From: Prevotella sp.
GTDB taxonomy: Bacteria; Bacteroidota; Bacteroidia; Bacteroidales; Bacteroidaceae
Assembly: GCA_016283605.1 (NCBI GenBank)
Contig: JAEENF010000097.1
Span: 1 to 29,790 of the forward strand
Direction: 5' to 3'
Length of the DNA stretch: 29,790 nucleotides
Shown here: piece by piece, positions 15,769 through 22,887 of the stretch
How the letters are laid out: each line of letters opens with the position of its first letter
Numbering within the stretch: the stretch's first letter is position 1
Program-made: the position numbers and the translations under genes
The notes under the pieces: generated by a model
The model's database searches: none
The model's input: the letters and a program-made list of their open reading frames with translations, nothing else
What the model was told of the DNA's origin: nothing

Positions 15769-18161
15769 TTGAAGAAAGGCCAGGAGACGCCCATGTGGAG
15801 CACCATGCCGTTGGTGGGATAGTGGGGCGTTAGGAACTTCATGTGGTTGCCCGAACCGTTGAGGACGTTGGTCATCACGAAGAAGAAACGACAACCTTTT
15901 AGCACCATGTTGGCATAGACATCGACGAAGGGATATTCGCCGAGCTGTACGCGGCTGTTCTCGTTCATCTGGACAGCATACTGGTTGATGAGCGGACAGA
16001 AGTCGGGCGCATAGTACTTCGTGAAATAGGTGGCGTCGGCACCAAGCTCCACGCCCAATACTTTTGCAACCTTGAACTTGAAATAAAGGTTGCTGAAGAT
16101 GTTCAGTTCGGGCAGGGGCAGTACCTCCTTGTTGCTGCTGTTCTGATAGGTCACGACATTTTCCCAGTTCAGCGGTCCCAGACGGAAGTTCTGGTGCAGC
16201 TGTGCCGTGAGGATGTTGATGTTGCCTGACTCCTGATAGACGCCGGCTGTCATGCCCTTTCGTCCTGTGATGGTTCCCTCGTCGTTGGTCGTCAGATCAT
16301 AGCTCATGCCGAAATAGGTGTAGTGCTGGATCTCCTCGACGGCCACGCGGAGCTTGGTGTTGGTCTTCTCGTAGGAGAACAGGCCCTCGATGCGGGTACG
16401 GGTCTCCTTGGAGAGGTCGCTATGATCCCACCAGATGAATTTCGAGTGGTAGTTACGGTGGAAGAAGGTGGGATTGAGACTGTGGAAATAGGCCTTTGCC
16501 GCCAGACGGACGGTGTCGCCCAGGAACTTGAAGTTCAGGTCGGTATTGAAGTCAAGCTTCAGCTGTCCGGCATCCTCGCCGACGAGCCACGTCTCGGCCA
16601 TCACGTTGAAATGAAGGGTCTTGCCCTGCGTCTTGCTCAGCTGACCACCTATGGAGACGTTGTGCTCCGTCCACTTCTGCTGGAACGACGAGTCGGTGTT
16701 CTCTAACAGGCTGGGCATCTCGTAATTGCGGTATTCATGGGTGACGAAGCCTTTCAATCCGGCTTTCACATATTTGTTAAAGCCTTCGAGCAGGGCCAGG
16801 CCGAGGGTGTTCTTCACCTGGAAGTGCTTGTTCATGTCGTAGATGGAGTCGTTGCTGAACATGTGGCCGTAGTTGTAGTACCTCGGAGAGAGATAGTAGT
16901 TGGTGGGCGTCTGATAGGCCTGATAGATACGGCGGTAGTTGTTCAGTTCCAGCGTGTGGATGATGCTGGTCACGGGGACGTACACCTTCTTCATGGTGGA
17001 CTCGATGGAGTCGAGGAGCGCCTGAGCCTTGTTGAGACTGTCGATGGCGGCTTGACCGTCGACCTTGATGCGGGTGGTGTCGGTCTGGATGCTCAGCGAG
17101 TCGGTCTTGGGGGCTTTGCCTGCAATCTTGGCGTTGGCAGGACGACCCATGGGCACGGGCTCATTCTTCTTTACATCCTTTTTGTCGGAAGTCTTGTCGT
17201 CGGCCTGCTCTTTCTCCTTCTTCGACTCCTCGGCGAACTTACGGGCCTTGATCTCCTCCTCGGTCATCGGAACTTTCTTGTAAAAGCCGATATTATAACG
17301 GTGACTCAGGAAAAGATGCTGGTTGTCGTTACGGTTCCAGTTTTTCTCCAGTATGGTGGGAATCTCGTTCTCCGTATAACTGTCGGTGTACGACTCGGGA
17401 TGAGTGATGTATGCATCGTTGGCGATACCACCGTTCTCGGCAGCCTTCTGGTGGTTTGTCGTGAGCAGAATATGCATCTGATACTTGTCGCCCAAGTATG
17501 AGCCGAAGAGGGTGGCGTTGAAATGGGCGGTGGCCTGATTGCTGAAATAGCCACGGGCGTAGTCGTAGTTCAGGTCGAAGCCGAAATTCACGCGCTTGCC
17601 GGCATTGATGGCAAACTTGGCGTCAATGCGGTCCTCACCATACTGTTTGTCGCCGCAGTTGTCGTAAGTGACGCGGGTGTAGGGCGACAGCGTGTTCATG
17701 AAGAAGAACTCCTCGGGCTGGACGTTGAAGAAACTGTAGGGGTCGGTGAAGATAAACGAACTGCTCTCGCTGCGGTTGATGAAGATACGACTCAGACGGG
17801 CGGTGTAATTCGAACCCGTCGTGTTGTACTCGCCATAGAAGCCTGTGTTGAAGGTTGTGTTCATGAACAGGTGGGGCAGGGTGTCGGGTTCCGTAGGACG
17901 TATGTCGCCGAACTTCCTGTCGATCGTCCAAGTATAAAAGCCTTTGGGAATCTCGACATTCTTCTTCGTCGTATCGTTGTTGTGCTTGTTGAAGTTGCCG
18001 CTTCCGCTACGGCGCGTGACATTACCGCTCTCATCAATCTGGTTGAAGTCGCGGTCGTCTTGTGCAAAAGCAGGGGCAGGGGATAGTGAACAGTGAATAG
18101 TGAATAGTATCACTATTAATCTCAGCAAATAACGCGTATATTGATGTTTAGAATTCTTCAC
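15765..18161 (-). CDS. Putative outer-membrane porin (Porin_10 family)
   Basis: A large outer-membrane beta-barrel candidate of about 798 residues. A signal peptide (hydrophobic core LLRLIVILF, cleavage after PAPAFA) is followed by DRDFNQIDESGNVTRR and a long series of alternating aromatic strands such as RIFINRSESSSFIF and NFGFDLNYDYARGYF. The overall pattern and FYGEYNTTGSNYTARLSRIF resemble the Bacteroidota Porin_10 group. A charged Lys/Glu/Asp-rich insert at roughly residues 295-365 probably forms a loop. No ATG precedes the signal peptide; GTG at 18161, nine bases after the small gene upstream, gives the best fit. Signal-peptide residues 17-28 are encoded by a 7-base repeat array. It ends MGVSWPFFN, aromatic near the end. 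The solute is unknown. Confidence 0.8.
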   Translation of the reverse strand: MKNSKHQYTRYLLRLIVILFTIHCSLSPAPAFAQDDRDFNQIDESGNVTRRSGSGNFNKHNNDTTKKNVEIPKGFYTWTIDRKFGDIRPTEPDTLPHLFMNTTFNTGFYGEYNTTGSNYTARLSRIFINRSESSSFIFTDPYSFFNVQPEEFFFMNTLSPYTRVTYDNCGDKQYGEDRIDAKFAINAGKRVNFGFDLNYDYARGYFSNQATAHFNATLFGSYLGDKYQMHILLTTNHQKAAENGGIANDAYITHPESYTDSYTENEIPTILEKNWNRNDNQHLFLSHRYNIGFYKKVPMTEEEIKARKFAEESKKEKEQADDKTSDKKDVKKNEPVPMGRPANAKIAGKAPKTDSLSIQTDTTRIKVDGQAAIDSLNKAQALLDSIESTMKKVYVPVTSIIHTLELNNYRRIYQAYQTPTNYYLSPRYYNYGHMFSNDSIYDMNKHFQVKNTLGLALLEGFNKYVKAGLKGFVTHEYRNYEMPSLLENTDSSFQQKWTEHNVSIGGQLSKTQGKTLHFNVMAETWLVGEDAGQLKLDFNTDLNFKFLGDTVRLAAKAYFHSLNPTFFHRNYHSKFIWWDHSDLSKETRTRIEGLFSYEKTNTKLRVAVEEIQHYTYFGMSYDLTTNDEGTITGRKGMTAGVYQESGNINILTAQLHQNFRLGPLNWENVVTYQNSSNKEVLPLPELNIFSNLYFKFKVAKVLGVELGADATYFTKYYAPDFCPLINQYAVQMNENSRVQLGEYPFVDVYANMVLKGCRFFFVMTNVLNGSGNHMKFLTPHYPTNGMVLHMGVSWPFFN
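18079..18113 (-). repeat. Heptanucleotide array in a signal-peptide coding region (5 x 7 bases, degenerate ends)
   Basis: Plus-strand units: GGGGATA, GTGAACA, GTGAATA, GTGAATA, GTATCAC. The three central units are near perfect and the outer ones degenerate. On the coding strand it encodes residues 17-28 of the Porin_10 protein, most of the hydrophobic core of its signal peptide. Confidence 0.85.
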
Positions 18162-18169
18162 TTTTCTTT

Positions 18170-18334
18170 TTATTTGATCATCCTCAGCGACGATTCCGCA
18201 ATCTTGAAGCACATCGCGGTCAGGATGATGAGGGTGCCTGCGGTCTTGTCGACAGTCAGATAATAGATGACGCCGACCACAGCTCCAATCATGAAGATGA
18301 TGTTCAGCCAGTTGCGTATCTTAAGCTTGTTCAT
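18170..18334 (-). CDS. Small membrane protein, 54 residues
   Basis: The frame runs from ATG at 18334 to TAA at 18172-18170. The product starts MNKLKIRNWLNIIFMIGAVV and ends FKIAESSLRMIK. Two hydrophobic segments, NIIFMIGAVVGVIYYL (residues ~11-26) and GTLIILTAMCF (~33-43), are split by TVDKTA, suggesting a two-helix membrane hairpin with positively charged ends. It starts five bases after the DUF4468 gene stop and ends nine bases before the porin GTG, so the three genes are probably one operon. Function unknown; the same layout (small two-helix protein in a larger operon) occurs at 13978-14136. Confidence 0.72.
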   Translation of the reverse strand: MNKLKIRNWLNIIFMIGAVVGVIYYLTVDKTAGTLIILTAMCFKIAESSLRMIK

Positions 18335-18339
18335 GGCTC

Positions 18340-18957
18340 TTACTTCTCATTGAGGAGTGAATGGAACTTGTTGAAGATGAAATCCTTGCGGTCAATGGTC
18401 TTCCGACGGAACTTGCCGGAAACGGGTAACAGCTTGGTATGCTTCTTGTTGACGCAGTACTTGTCGGTGATCCATGATTCTGCGGCATAGTGCATGGGGT
18501 CTCTCTCCAGATCATAGTCATAGGTGATGTGGGTCATCTTGACATGGACCGAACCGTCCTTGCAGTCTGCCACGAGCAGGAAGTTCATCTGCGTACGGTC
18601 CAGCGAGAGGGCGGCGTTCTTGAACACCAGCCATTCGTGGAAGACGGCACCCAACTGCTGGGTGTCGGCATTCTTGATGGCGACATTGCTGTTCTTGATC
18701 TGGTTGGGCTCGGTGACCATCTTCTCCATCTGTGCGAGAAGAATGTCGTAGATCCGTGTTGCAGACTTCCCCGGGGCGGCGATATCCGTCTCCCAGCATA
18801 CTTTTCCGTCAACTACCGGTACGGCGTTCTCCACCAGATACTTGGCATCGCGGTTGACCTGTTCCGGCTGTGCCTGTTCGATTCTTTCCCATGTATTGTC
18901 CTGGGCTGCTGCCAGCATCGGCATCGCCATCAGGACGGCTATCAGTAACTTTTTCAT
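18340..18957 (-). CDS. DUF4468-type secreted protein
   Basis: A 205-residue exported protein. It begins MKKLLIAVLMAMPMLAAAQD, a clear signal peptide with likely cleavage after AAA. The mature part contains VCWETDIAAPGKSATRIYDI, then LAQMEKMVTEPNQIK and VHVKMTHITYDYD, which I associate with the DUF4468 (TBP-like fold) family of Bacteroidota. Function is unknown. The ATG at 18957 is preferred over upstream in-frame codons because it starts the signal peptide and lies 24 bases after a -7 box. It heads an operon with the 54-residue membrane protein and the large porin. Confidence 0.75.
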   Translation of the reverse strand: MKKLLIAVLMAMPMLAAAQDNTWERIEQAQPEQVNRDAKYLVENAVPVVDGKVCWETDIAAPGKSATRIYDILLAQMEKMVTEPNQIKNSNVAIKNADTQQLGAVFHEWLVFKNAALSLDRTQMNFLLVADCKDGSVHVKMTHITYDYDLERDPMHYAAESWITDKYCVNKKHTKLLPVSGKFRRKTIDRKDFIFNKFHSLLNEK

Positions 18958-18981
18958 CTTTGCTATTCTTGATTTTGGGTG

Positions 18982-18989
18982 CAAAGTTA
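18982..18989 (-). promoter_or_regulatory. -7 box of the DUF4468 operon
   Basis: The minus strand reads TAACTTTG. The expected -33 position (about 19009-19013) lies inside a 7-base repeat array and has no TTTG. Confidence 0.6.
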
Positions 18990-18998
18990 CGAATAAAA

Positions 18999-19026
18999 GT
19001 GAAGAGTGAAGCGTGAAGCGTGAAGA
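18999..19026 (-). repeat. Heptanucleotide array upstream of the DUF4468 operon (4 x 7 bases)
   Basis: Plus-strand units: GTGAAGA, GTGAAGC, GTGAAGC, GTGAAGA. It lies between the uvrB stop and the DUF4468 promoter, beginning nine bases upstream of the -7 box and covering the -33 region. Confidence 0.92.
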
Positions 19027-19049
19027 ATTTGCAAGCGCCTTGTCTTTTT

Positions 19050-21092
19050 TTAACTTTTCAGTTCCAGTTCTTTCTGTAGTCGGATGATTTCATCGCGGTA
19101 CTGTGCGGCCTGAAGGAAGTCGAGTTGTTTGGCGGCTTCCTTCATCTTACGTTTGGTTTCTTCGATGAGCTTCTCCATTTGCGGACGCGTCATGTGGCTG
19201 ATGATGGGATCAGCGGTCGACAGTGCGCTTGTACTGCTGCTCTCGGCTGCTATGCCGATGTTGCGCATCAGTTCCTTCGTGTCGGCACGGCCTTCCTTCT
19301 GCAGACTACTCAGGCTGAGGTTCTTCACAATCTGTTTCGGGGTGATATGGTGAGCCTCGTTGTACTGAATCTGTTTCGTCCTGCGGCGCAGGGTCTCATC
19401 GATGGTGAGTTGCATGGAGGCTGTGATGGTATCGGCATACATGATGACCTTACCGTTGACGTTACGTGCTGCACGACCTGCCGTCTGCGTCAGACTGCGG
19501 TGACTGCGCAAAAAGCCCTCTTTGTCAGCATCGAGGATGGCCACGAGCGATACTTCCGGCAGGTCAAGACCTTCGCGGAGCAGGTTAACGCCCACCAGGA
19601 CATCGTAGACGCCTTGCCGTAAGTCGTTGAGGATCTTCACCCTGTCGAGCGTGGCTACATCGCTGTGGATATAAGCCGTGCTGACCCCGTGGCCTAAGAG
19701 GTATTCACTCAACTCTTCGGCCATGCGTTTTGTGAGGGTGGTGACAAGGACGCGTTCACCCCGATGACTGCGGGTAAGGATCTCATCCATCAAGTCATCG
19801 ATCTGGTTCTCACTCTTGCGGACCTCAATCTCCGGATCCAACAGGCCTGTGGGTCGGATGACCTGTTCTACTACGATTCCCTCGGCCTCTGCCAGCTCGT
19901 AGTCGGCAGGGGTGGCACTAACGTAGATGACCTGATTGATCATCTCGTGGAACTCATCGAAGGTCAGCGGCCGGTTGTCGAAAGCGGCCGGCAGACGGAA
20001 ACCGTATTCCACCAGGTTCGTCTTTCGGGCGCGGTCGCCCCCGTACATGGCATTAATCTGTGGGACGCTGACATGACTTTCATCGATAATTAGCAAGTAG
20101 TCCTTGGGGAAGAAATCCAACAGACAATAGGGTCGTTCTCCGGCCTGACGACCATCGAAGTAGCGGCTGTAGTTCTCGATACCAGAACAATGCCCTAGTT
20201 CCTTAATCATCTCCATGTCGTACTCCACACGTTCCTTAATACGTTGGGCTTTGATGGGGTCGCCCATCTCTTCAAAAAAGGCAATCTGTTTAGTCAGGTC
20301 GTCCTGGATGTTGTGGATGGCGATATTGGTCTGTTCCTGCGACGTCATAAAGAGATTGGCGGGGTAGAGCTTATAGCTCTCGAAGCGGGCTAAGCGGTCG
20401 AAGGTGACGGCATCGATTTCTTCGAGGGCATCGATCTCATCGTCCCAGAAGGTGACGCGCAACACCACCTCGGAGTAGGCCATGAAGATATCTACCGTAT
20501 CCCCCTTCACCCGGAAGTTGCCGCGTTGCAGATCGATGTCGTTTCTGACGTATAGGGCGATAACTAAATTTCTTAACAGGACGTTGCGCTCCAGTTTTTG
20601 CCCAACGTGTAATTCTATGATATTCTCCTGAAGTGCAACAGGACTTCCCATACCGTAAATACATGAAACTGAAGATACAACGACGACATCGTTTCTTCCT
20701 GATAATAAGTTTGATACGGCAGACAGTCTGAGCCGATCTATCTCGTCGTTAATGGCCAGGTCTTTCTCGATGTAGGTGTCTGTTGTAGGCAGGTATGCCT
20801 CTGGCTGGTAATAGTCATAATAGCTGACATAGTACTCTACTGCATTTTGTGGGAAGAATCCCCTCATTTCATCGTAGAGTTGTGCGGCCAGTGTCTTGTT
20901 ATGGCTGAGGATCAGAGTCGGGCGGTTGATGGCCGCAATGACATTGGCCATCGTGAAAGTCTTACCGGAACCAGTGACGCCGAGTAGAACCTGCGACTTG
21001 TCGCCTCGTCGGATACCGTCTGTCAGTTCCTTGATGGCCTCAGGTTGGTCGCCTGTGGGTTGATAGGGTGATGTCAGTATAAATTCGCTCAT
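19050..21092 (-). CDS. uvrB: Excinuclease ABC subunit B
   Basis: A 680-residue helicase-like subunit of nucleotide excision repair, which verifies damage delivered by UvrA and recruits UvrC. From MSEFILTSPYQPTGDQPEAI the protein shows Walker A GVTGSGKT (38-45), the UvrB damage-probing hairpin around YYDYYQPEAYLPTTDTYIEK (~95-115), IIDESHVSVPQINAMYGG (~335-355) and helicase motifs including GVNLLREGLDLPEVSLVAIL. A C-terminal UVR motif (MKEAAKQLDFLQAAQYRDEI, ~645-665) contacts UvrC. Length is normal. The ATG at 21092 starts the conserved sequence and lies only nine bases from a -7 box. Divergent from bamD. Confidence 0.97.
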   Translation of the reverse strand: MSEFILTSPYQPTGDQPEAIKELTDGIRRGDKSQVLLGVTGSGKTFTMANVIAAINRPTLILSHNKTLAAQLYDEMRGFFPQNAVEYYVSYYDYYQPEAYLPTTDTYIEKDLAINDEIDRLRLSAVSNLLSGRNDVVVVSSVSCIYGMGSPVALQENIIELHVGQKLERNVLLRNLVIALYVRNDIDLQRGNFRVKGDTVDIFMAYSEVVLRVTFWDDEIDALEEIDAVTFDRLARFESYKLYPANLFMTSQEQTNIAIHNIQDDLTKQIAFFEEMGDPIKAQRIKERVEYDMEMIKELGHCSGIENYSRYFDGRQAGERPYCLLDFFPKDYLLIIDESHVSVPQINAMYGGDRARKTNLVEYGFRLPAAFDNRPLTFDEFHEMINQVIYVSATPADYELAEAEGIVVEQVIRPTGLLDPEIEVRKSENQIDDLMDEILTRSHRGERVLVTTLTKRMAEELSEYLLGHGVSTAYIHSDVATLDRVKILNDLRQGVYDVLVGVNLLREGLDLPEVSLVAILDADKEGFLRSHRSLTQTAGRAARNVNGKVIMYADTITASMQLTIDETLRRRTKQIQYNEAHHITPKQIVKNLSLSSLQKEGRADTKELMRNIGIAAESSSTSALSTADPIISHMTRPQMEKLIEETKRKMKEAAKQLDFLQAAQYRDEIIRLQKELELKS

Positions 21093-21101
21093 AACAAAGT
21101 G

Positions 21102-21109
21102 CAAAGATA
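21102..21109 (-). promoter_or_regulatory. -7 box of uvrB
   Basis: The minus strand reads TATCTTTG, nine bases from the uvrB ATG. No TTTG is seen at -33. No SOS-type operator was recognised. Confidence 0.55.
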
Positions 21110-21119
21110 CGAAAATAGA

Positions 21120-21192
21120 CACAGATTACATAGATTTTATTAAAAATAATGATAAAGAAATAAAAAAAACGCCGTAATCTGTTTAATCTGTG
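21120..21192. repeat. Interrupted inverted repeat between uvrB and bamD
   Basis: Two 17-base arms, CACAGATTACATAGATT (21120-21136) and AATCTGTTTAATCTGTG (21176-21192), are reverse complements at 15 of 17 positions, with a 39-base A/T-rich spacer. Each arm is itself built from two copies of AATCT. It sits upstream of both divergent promoters, so it could be an operator, a dispersed repeat or a large hairpin. Confidence 0.7.
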
Positions 21193-21204
21193 GTTTATTT
21201 TTAG

Positions 21205-21212
21205 TAATTTTG
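21205..21212 (+). promoter_or_regulatory. -7 box of the bamD operon
   Basis: TAATTTTG matches TAnnTTTG. The ATG of bamD follows eight bases later. The -33 element is unclear. Confidence 0.55.
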
Positions 21213-21220
21213 CACCCCGA

Positions 21221-22048
21221 ATGAAGAAAAATGTGTTCATATTGCTGTGCATGGCCCTGACGTTGGGTAGTTGTGCCGGAGAATTCAATAAGGTCTATAA
21301 GTCAAACGATATAGACTATAAATACGAGTATGCTAAAGAAGCCTTTGCCAGTGGTAAGTTCCAGCAAGCCCAGACCCTTCTTGAGGAACTCATTACGGCG
21401 AAGAAAGGCTCTGACGAGGCTCAGGAGTGTCTTTATATGCTAGCGATGGCCCAGTACTGTAACCGGGACTATGAGGCTGCATCGGTGACTTTCAAGAAAT
21501 ACGGTACCAGCTATCCACGTGGCGTCTATGCCGAGAATGCAGCCTATTATGTCGGTCAGGCGCTCTATGAGAGTGCTCCGGAACCTCGTCTGGATCAGTC
21601 GCCTACCATCGGTGCCATCAATGCCTATCAGCAGTTCCTCGATCTGTATCCTGATTCCAAGCTCCGCGAATTAGCGCAGGAACGTCTCTATGAACTACAA
21701 GATAAGTTGATTCTCAAGGAGTTGTTGTCTGCCGAGTTGTATTATAACCTCGGTGGTTATTTCGGCAATATCAACAAGAATGATGAAAGCAACTACACGT
21801 CGTGTATCATTACAGCCCAGAATGCGTTGAAGCAGTATCCTTATTCTGACCATCGTGAGGATTTTGCCCTGCTCATCATGAAGAGTAAGTTTGAGTTGGC
21901 CGAGAACTCTACGGAGGACCGTCGTCTGGAACGCTATCGTGATGCTGAGGACGAGTGTTATGGCTTCCTTAACGAGTATCCCGACTCCAAGAACGTGAAT
22001 ATTGCGAACAAAATGATTAATAAATGTAAGAAAGTAATTAAAGATTAA
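21221..22048 (+). CDS. bamD: Outer-membrane assembly lipoprotein BamD
   Basis: A 275-residue TPR lipoprotein of the BAM complex, which inserts beta-barrel proteins in the outer membrane; likely clients in this window include the OprP-type and Porin_10 proteins. The signal MKKNVFILLCMALTLGSC has a lipobox (LGSC) with the lipidated Cys at residue 18. TPR-like helix pairs follow: YEYAKEAFASGKFQQAQTLL, ECLYMLAMAQYCNRDYEAAS, YAENAAYYVGQALYE and INAYQQFLDLYPDSKLRELA, with the family pattern F-L-YPDS repeated near the C-terminus. Length fits. The gene is followed after three bases by the omega/Rpb6-like gene, a standard Bacteroidota arrangement. Confidence 0.93.
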   Translation: MKKNVFILLCMALTLGSCAGEFNKVYKSNDIDYKYEYAKEAFASGKFQQAQTLLEELITAKKGSDEAQECLYMLAMAQYCNRDYEAASVTFKKYGTSYPRGVYAENAAYYVGQALYESAPEPRLDQSPTIGAINAYQQFLDLYPDSKLRELAQERLYELQDKLILKELLSAELYYNLGGYFGNINKNDESNYTSCIITAQNALKQYPYSDHREDFALLIMKSKFELAENSTEDRRLERYRDAEDECYGFLNEYPDSKNVNIANKMINKCKKVIKD

Positions 22049-22051
22049 GAT

Positions 22052-22387
22052 ATGGATTACAAGAAATCGAAAGCACCGGTTAATACCGTGACCCGTAACA
22101 TTATGGACCTCTGCAAGGATACTGACAATATCTACGAGAGTGTGGCCATCATCGCTAAGCGCGCAAATCAGATTAGTGTGCAGATCAAAGAAGACCTGTC
22201 GAAGAAATTGGCAGAGTTTGCTTCTTATAATGATTCGCTCGAGGAAGTGTTTGAGAATCGTGAGCAGATAGAGATCTCACGTTATTATGAGAAACTCCCT
22301 AAGGCTACGTTGCTGGCCACTCAAGAGTTTGTCGAGGACAAGGTATATTGGCGCGATCCTCAGCGCGACACCATGAATATGGACTAA
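22052..22387 (+). CDS. rpoZ: RNA polymerase omega (Rpb6-like) subunit
   Basis: A 111-residue small RNA polymerase subunit that stabilises the beta' subunit. The N-terminal region reads APVNTVTRNIMDLCKDTDNI followed by YESVAIIAKRANQISVQIKE, which matches the Bacteroidota omega/Rpb6 group, where the conserved helix carries an Ala-Arg-Asn-type motif. The C-terminus is acidic. It lies three bases after bamD and one base before the DUF4293 gene, so all three are co-transcribed. The symbol follows usual practice; homology to E. coli RpoZ is distant. Confidence 0.85.
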   Translation: MDYKKSKAPVNTVTRNIMDLCKDTDNIYESVAIIAKRANQISVQIKEDLSKKLAEFASYNDSLEEVFENREQIEISRYYEKLPKATLLATQEFVEDKVYWRDPQRDTMNMD

Positions 22388-22388
22388 A

Positions 22389-22847
22389 ATGATACAGCGT
22401 AAACAGACTCTTTATCTCATGGCGGCCATCATACTGACCGTCATGTGTCTTTCTATGCAGATCGGCTCCTTCAAGGTTGCCGGAATTGAGGTAGCCCGAG
22501 TGTATAACCTCTGGTACACAGCACTCGGACAGCATCATTTTGATACATGGCCATTGATGGCTGTGTTGTTGCCGACGGCGGTCATTGGTACCTATACCAT
22601 TTTTATGTATCGTAACCGTAAGACGCAGGCGCTCTTCTGCCTGTTGAACGTCCTGCTGATCATCGGATGGTATGTCTGCTATTTCGTTGTGGGACAGATG
22701 ACGGGCAACAAGTCGTGGGGAACGGTTGATTTCACGCCCACTTGGCCAGCAGTCTTTCCTGCTATTGCACTCATCCTCTATCTGATGGCGCGTCGAGCCA
22801 TCCTGGCTGACGAGAAACTCGTCAAATCAATGGATAGAATCAGATAA
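22389..22847 (+). CDS. DUF4293 four-helix membrane protein
   Basis: A 152-residue integral membrane protein of unknown function. The start MIQRKQTLYLMAAIILTVMC matches the DUF4293 family. Four hydrophobic segments are visible: residues ~8-23, a second around WPLMAVLLPTAVIGTYTIFM, a third at LFCLLNVLLIIGWYVCYFVV, and a fourth at VFPAIALILYLMAR. The C-terminus is basic. It starts one base after the omega gene, and its stop codon lies in the arm of a perfect palindromic terminator. Confidence 0.82.
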   Translation: MIQRKQTLYLMAAIILTVMCLSMQIGSFKVAGIEVARVYNLWYTALGQHHFDTWPLMAVLLPTAVIGTYTIFMYRNRKTQALFCLLNVLLIIGWYVCYFVVGQMTGNKSWGTVDFTPTWPAVFPAIALILYLMARRAILADEKLVKSMDRIR

Positions 22848-22887
22848 AAATATTAATCCCCGCTGATCAGCGGGGATTAATATTTTT
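22846..22887. terminator. 42-base perfect palindrome, bidirectional terminator
   Basis: The 21-base arm at 22846-22866 (starting AAAAATATTAATCCCCGCTG) is exactly complementary to 22867-22887, with no loop bases beyond the central TGATCA. The A-run and T-run at the ends give a U-tract after a GC-rich stem on both strands. It separates the convergent DUF4293 and valS genes and overlaps the ends of both stop codons. Confidence 0.93.

Noticed and set aside
16737..17501. Plus-strand open frame (254 codons) opposite the Porin_10 gene
   Set aside because: Antisense to a coherent exported beta-barrel gene, low-complexity Val/Gly/Leu translation, no promoter.
19022..19049. Terminator after uvrB
   Set aside because: CAAG/CTTG gives only a 4-bp stem and is not followed by a T-run on the minus strand.
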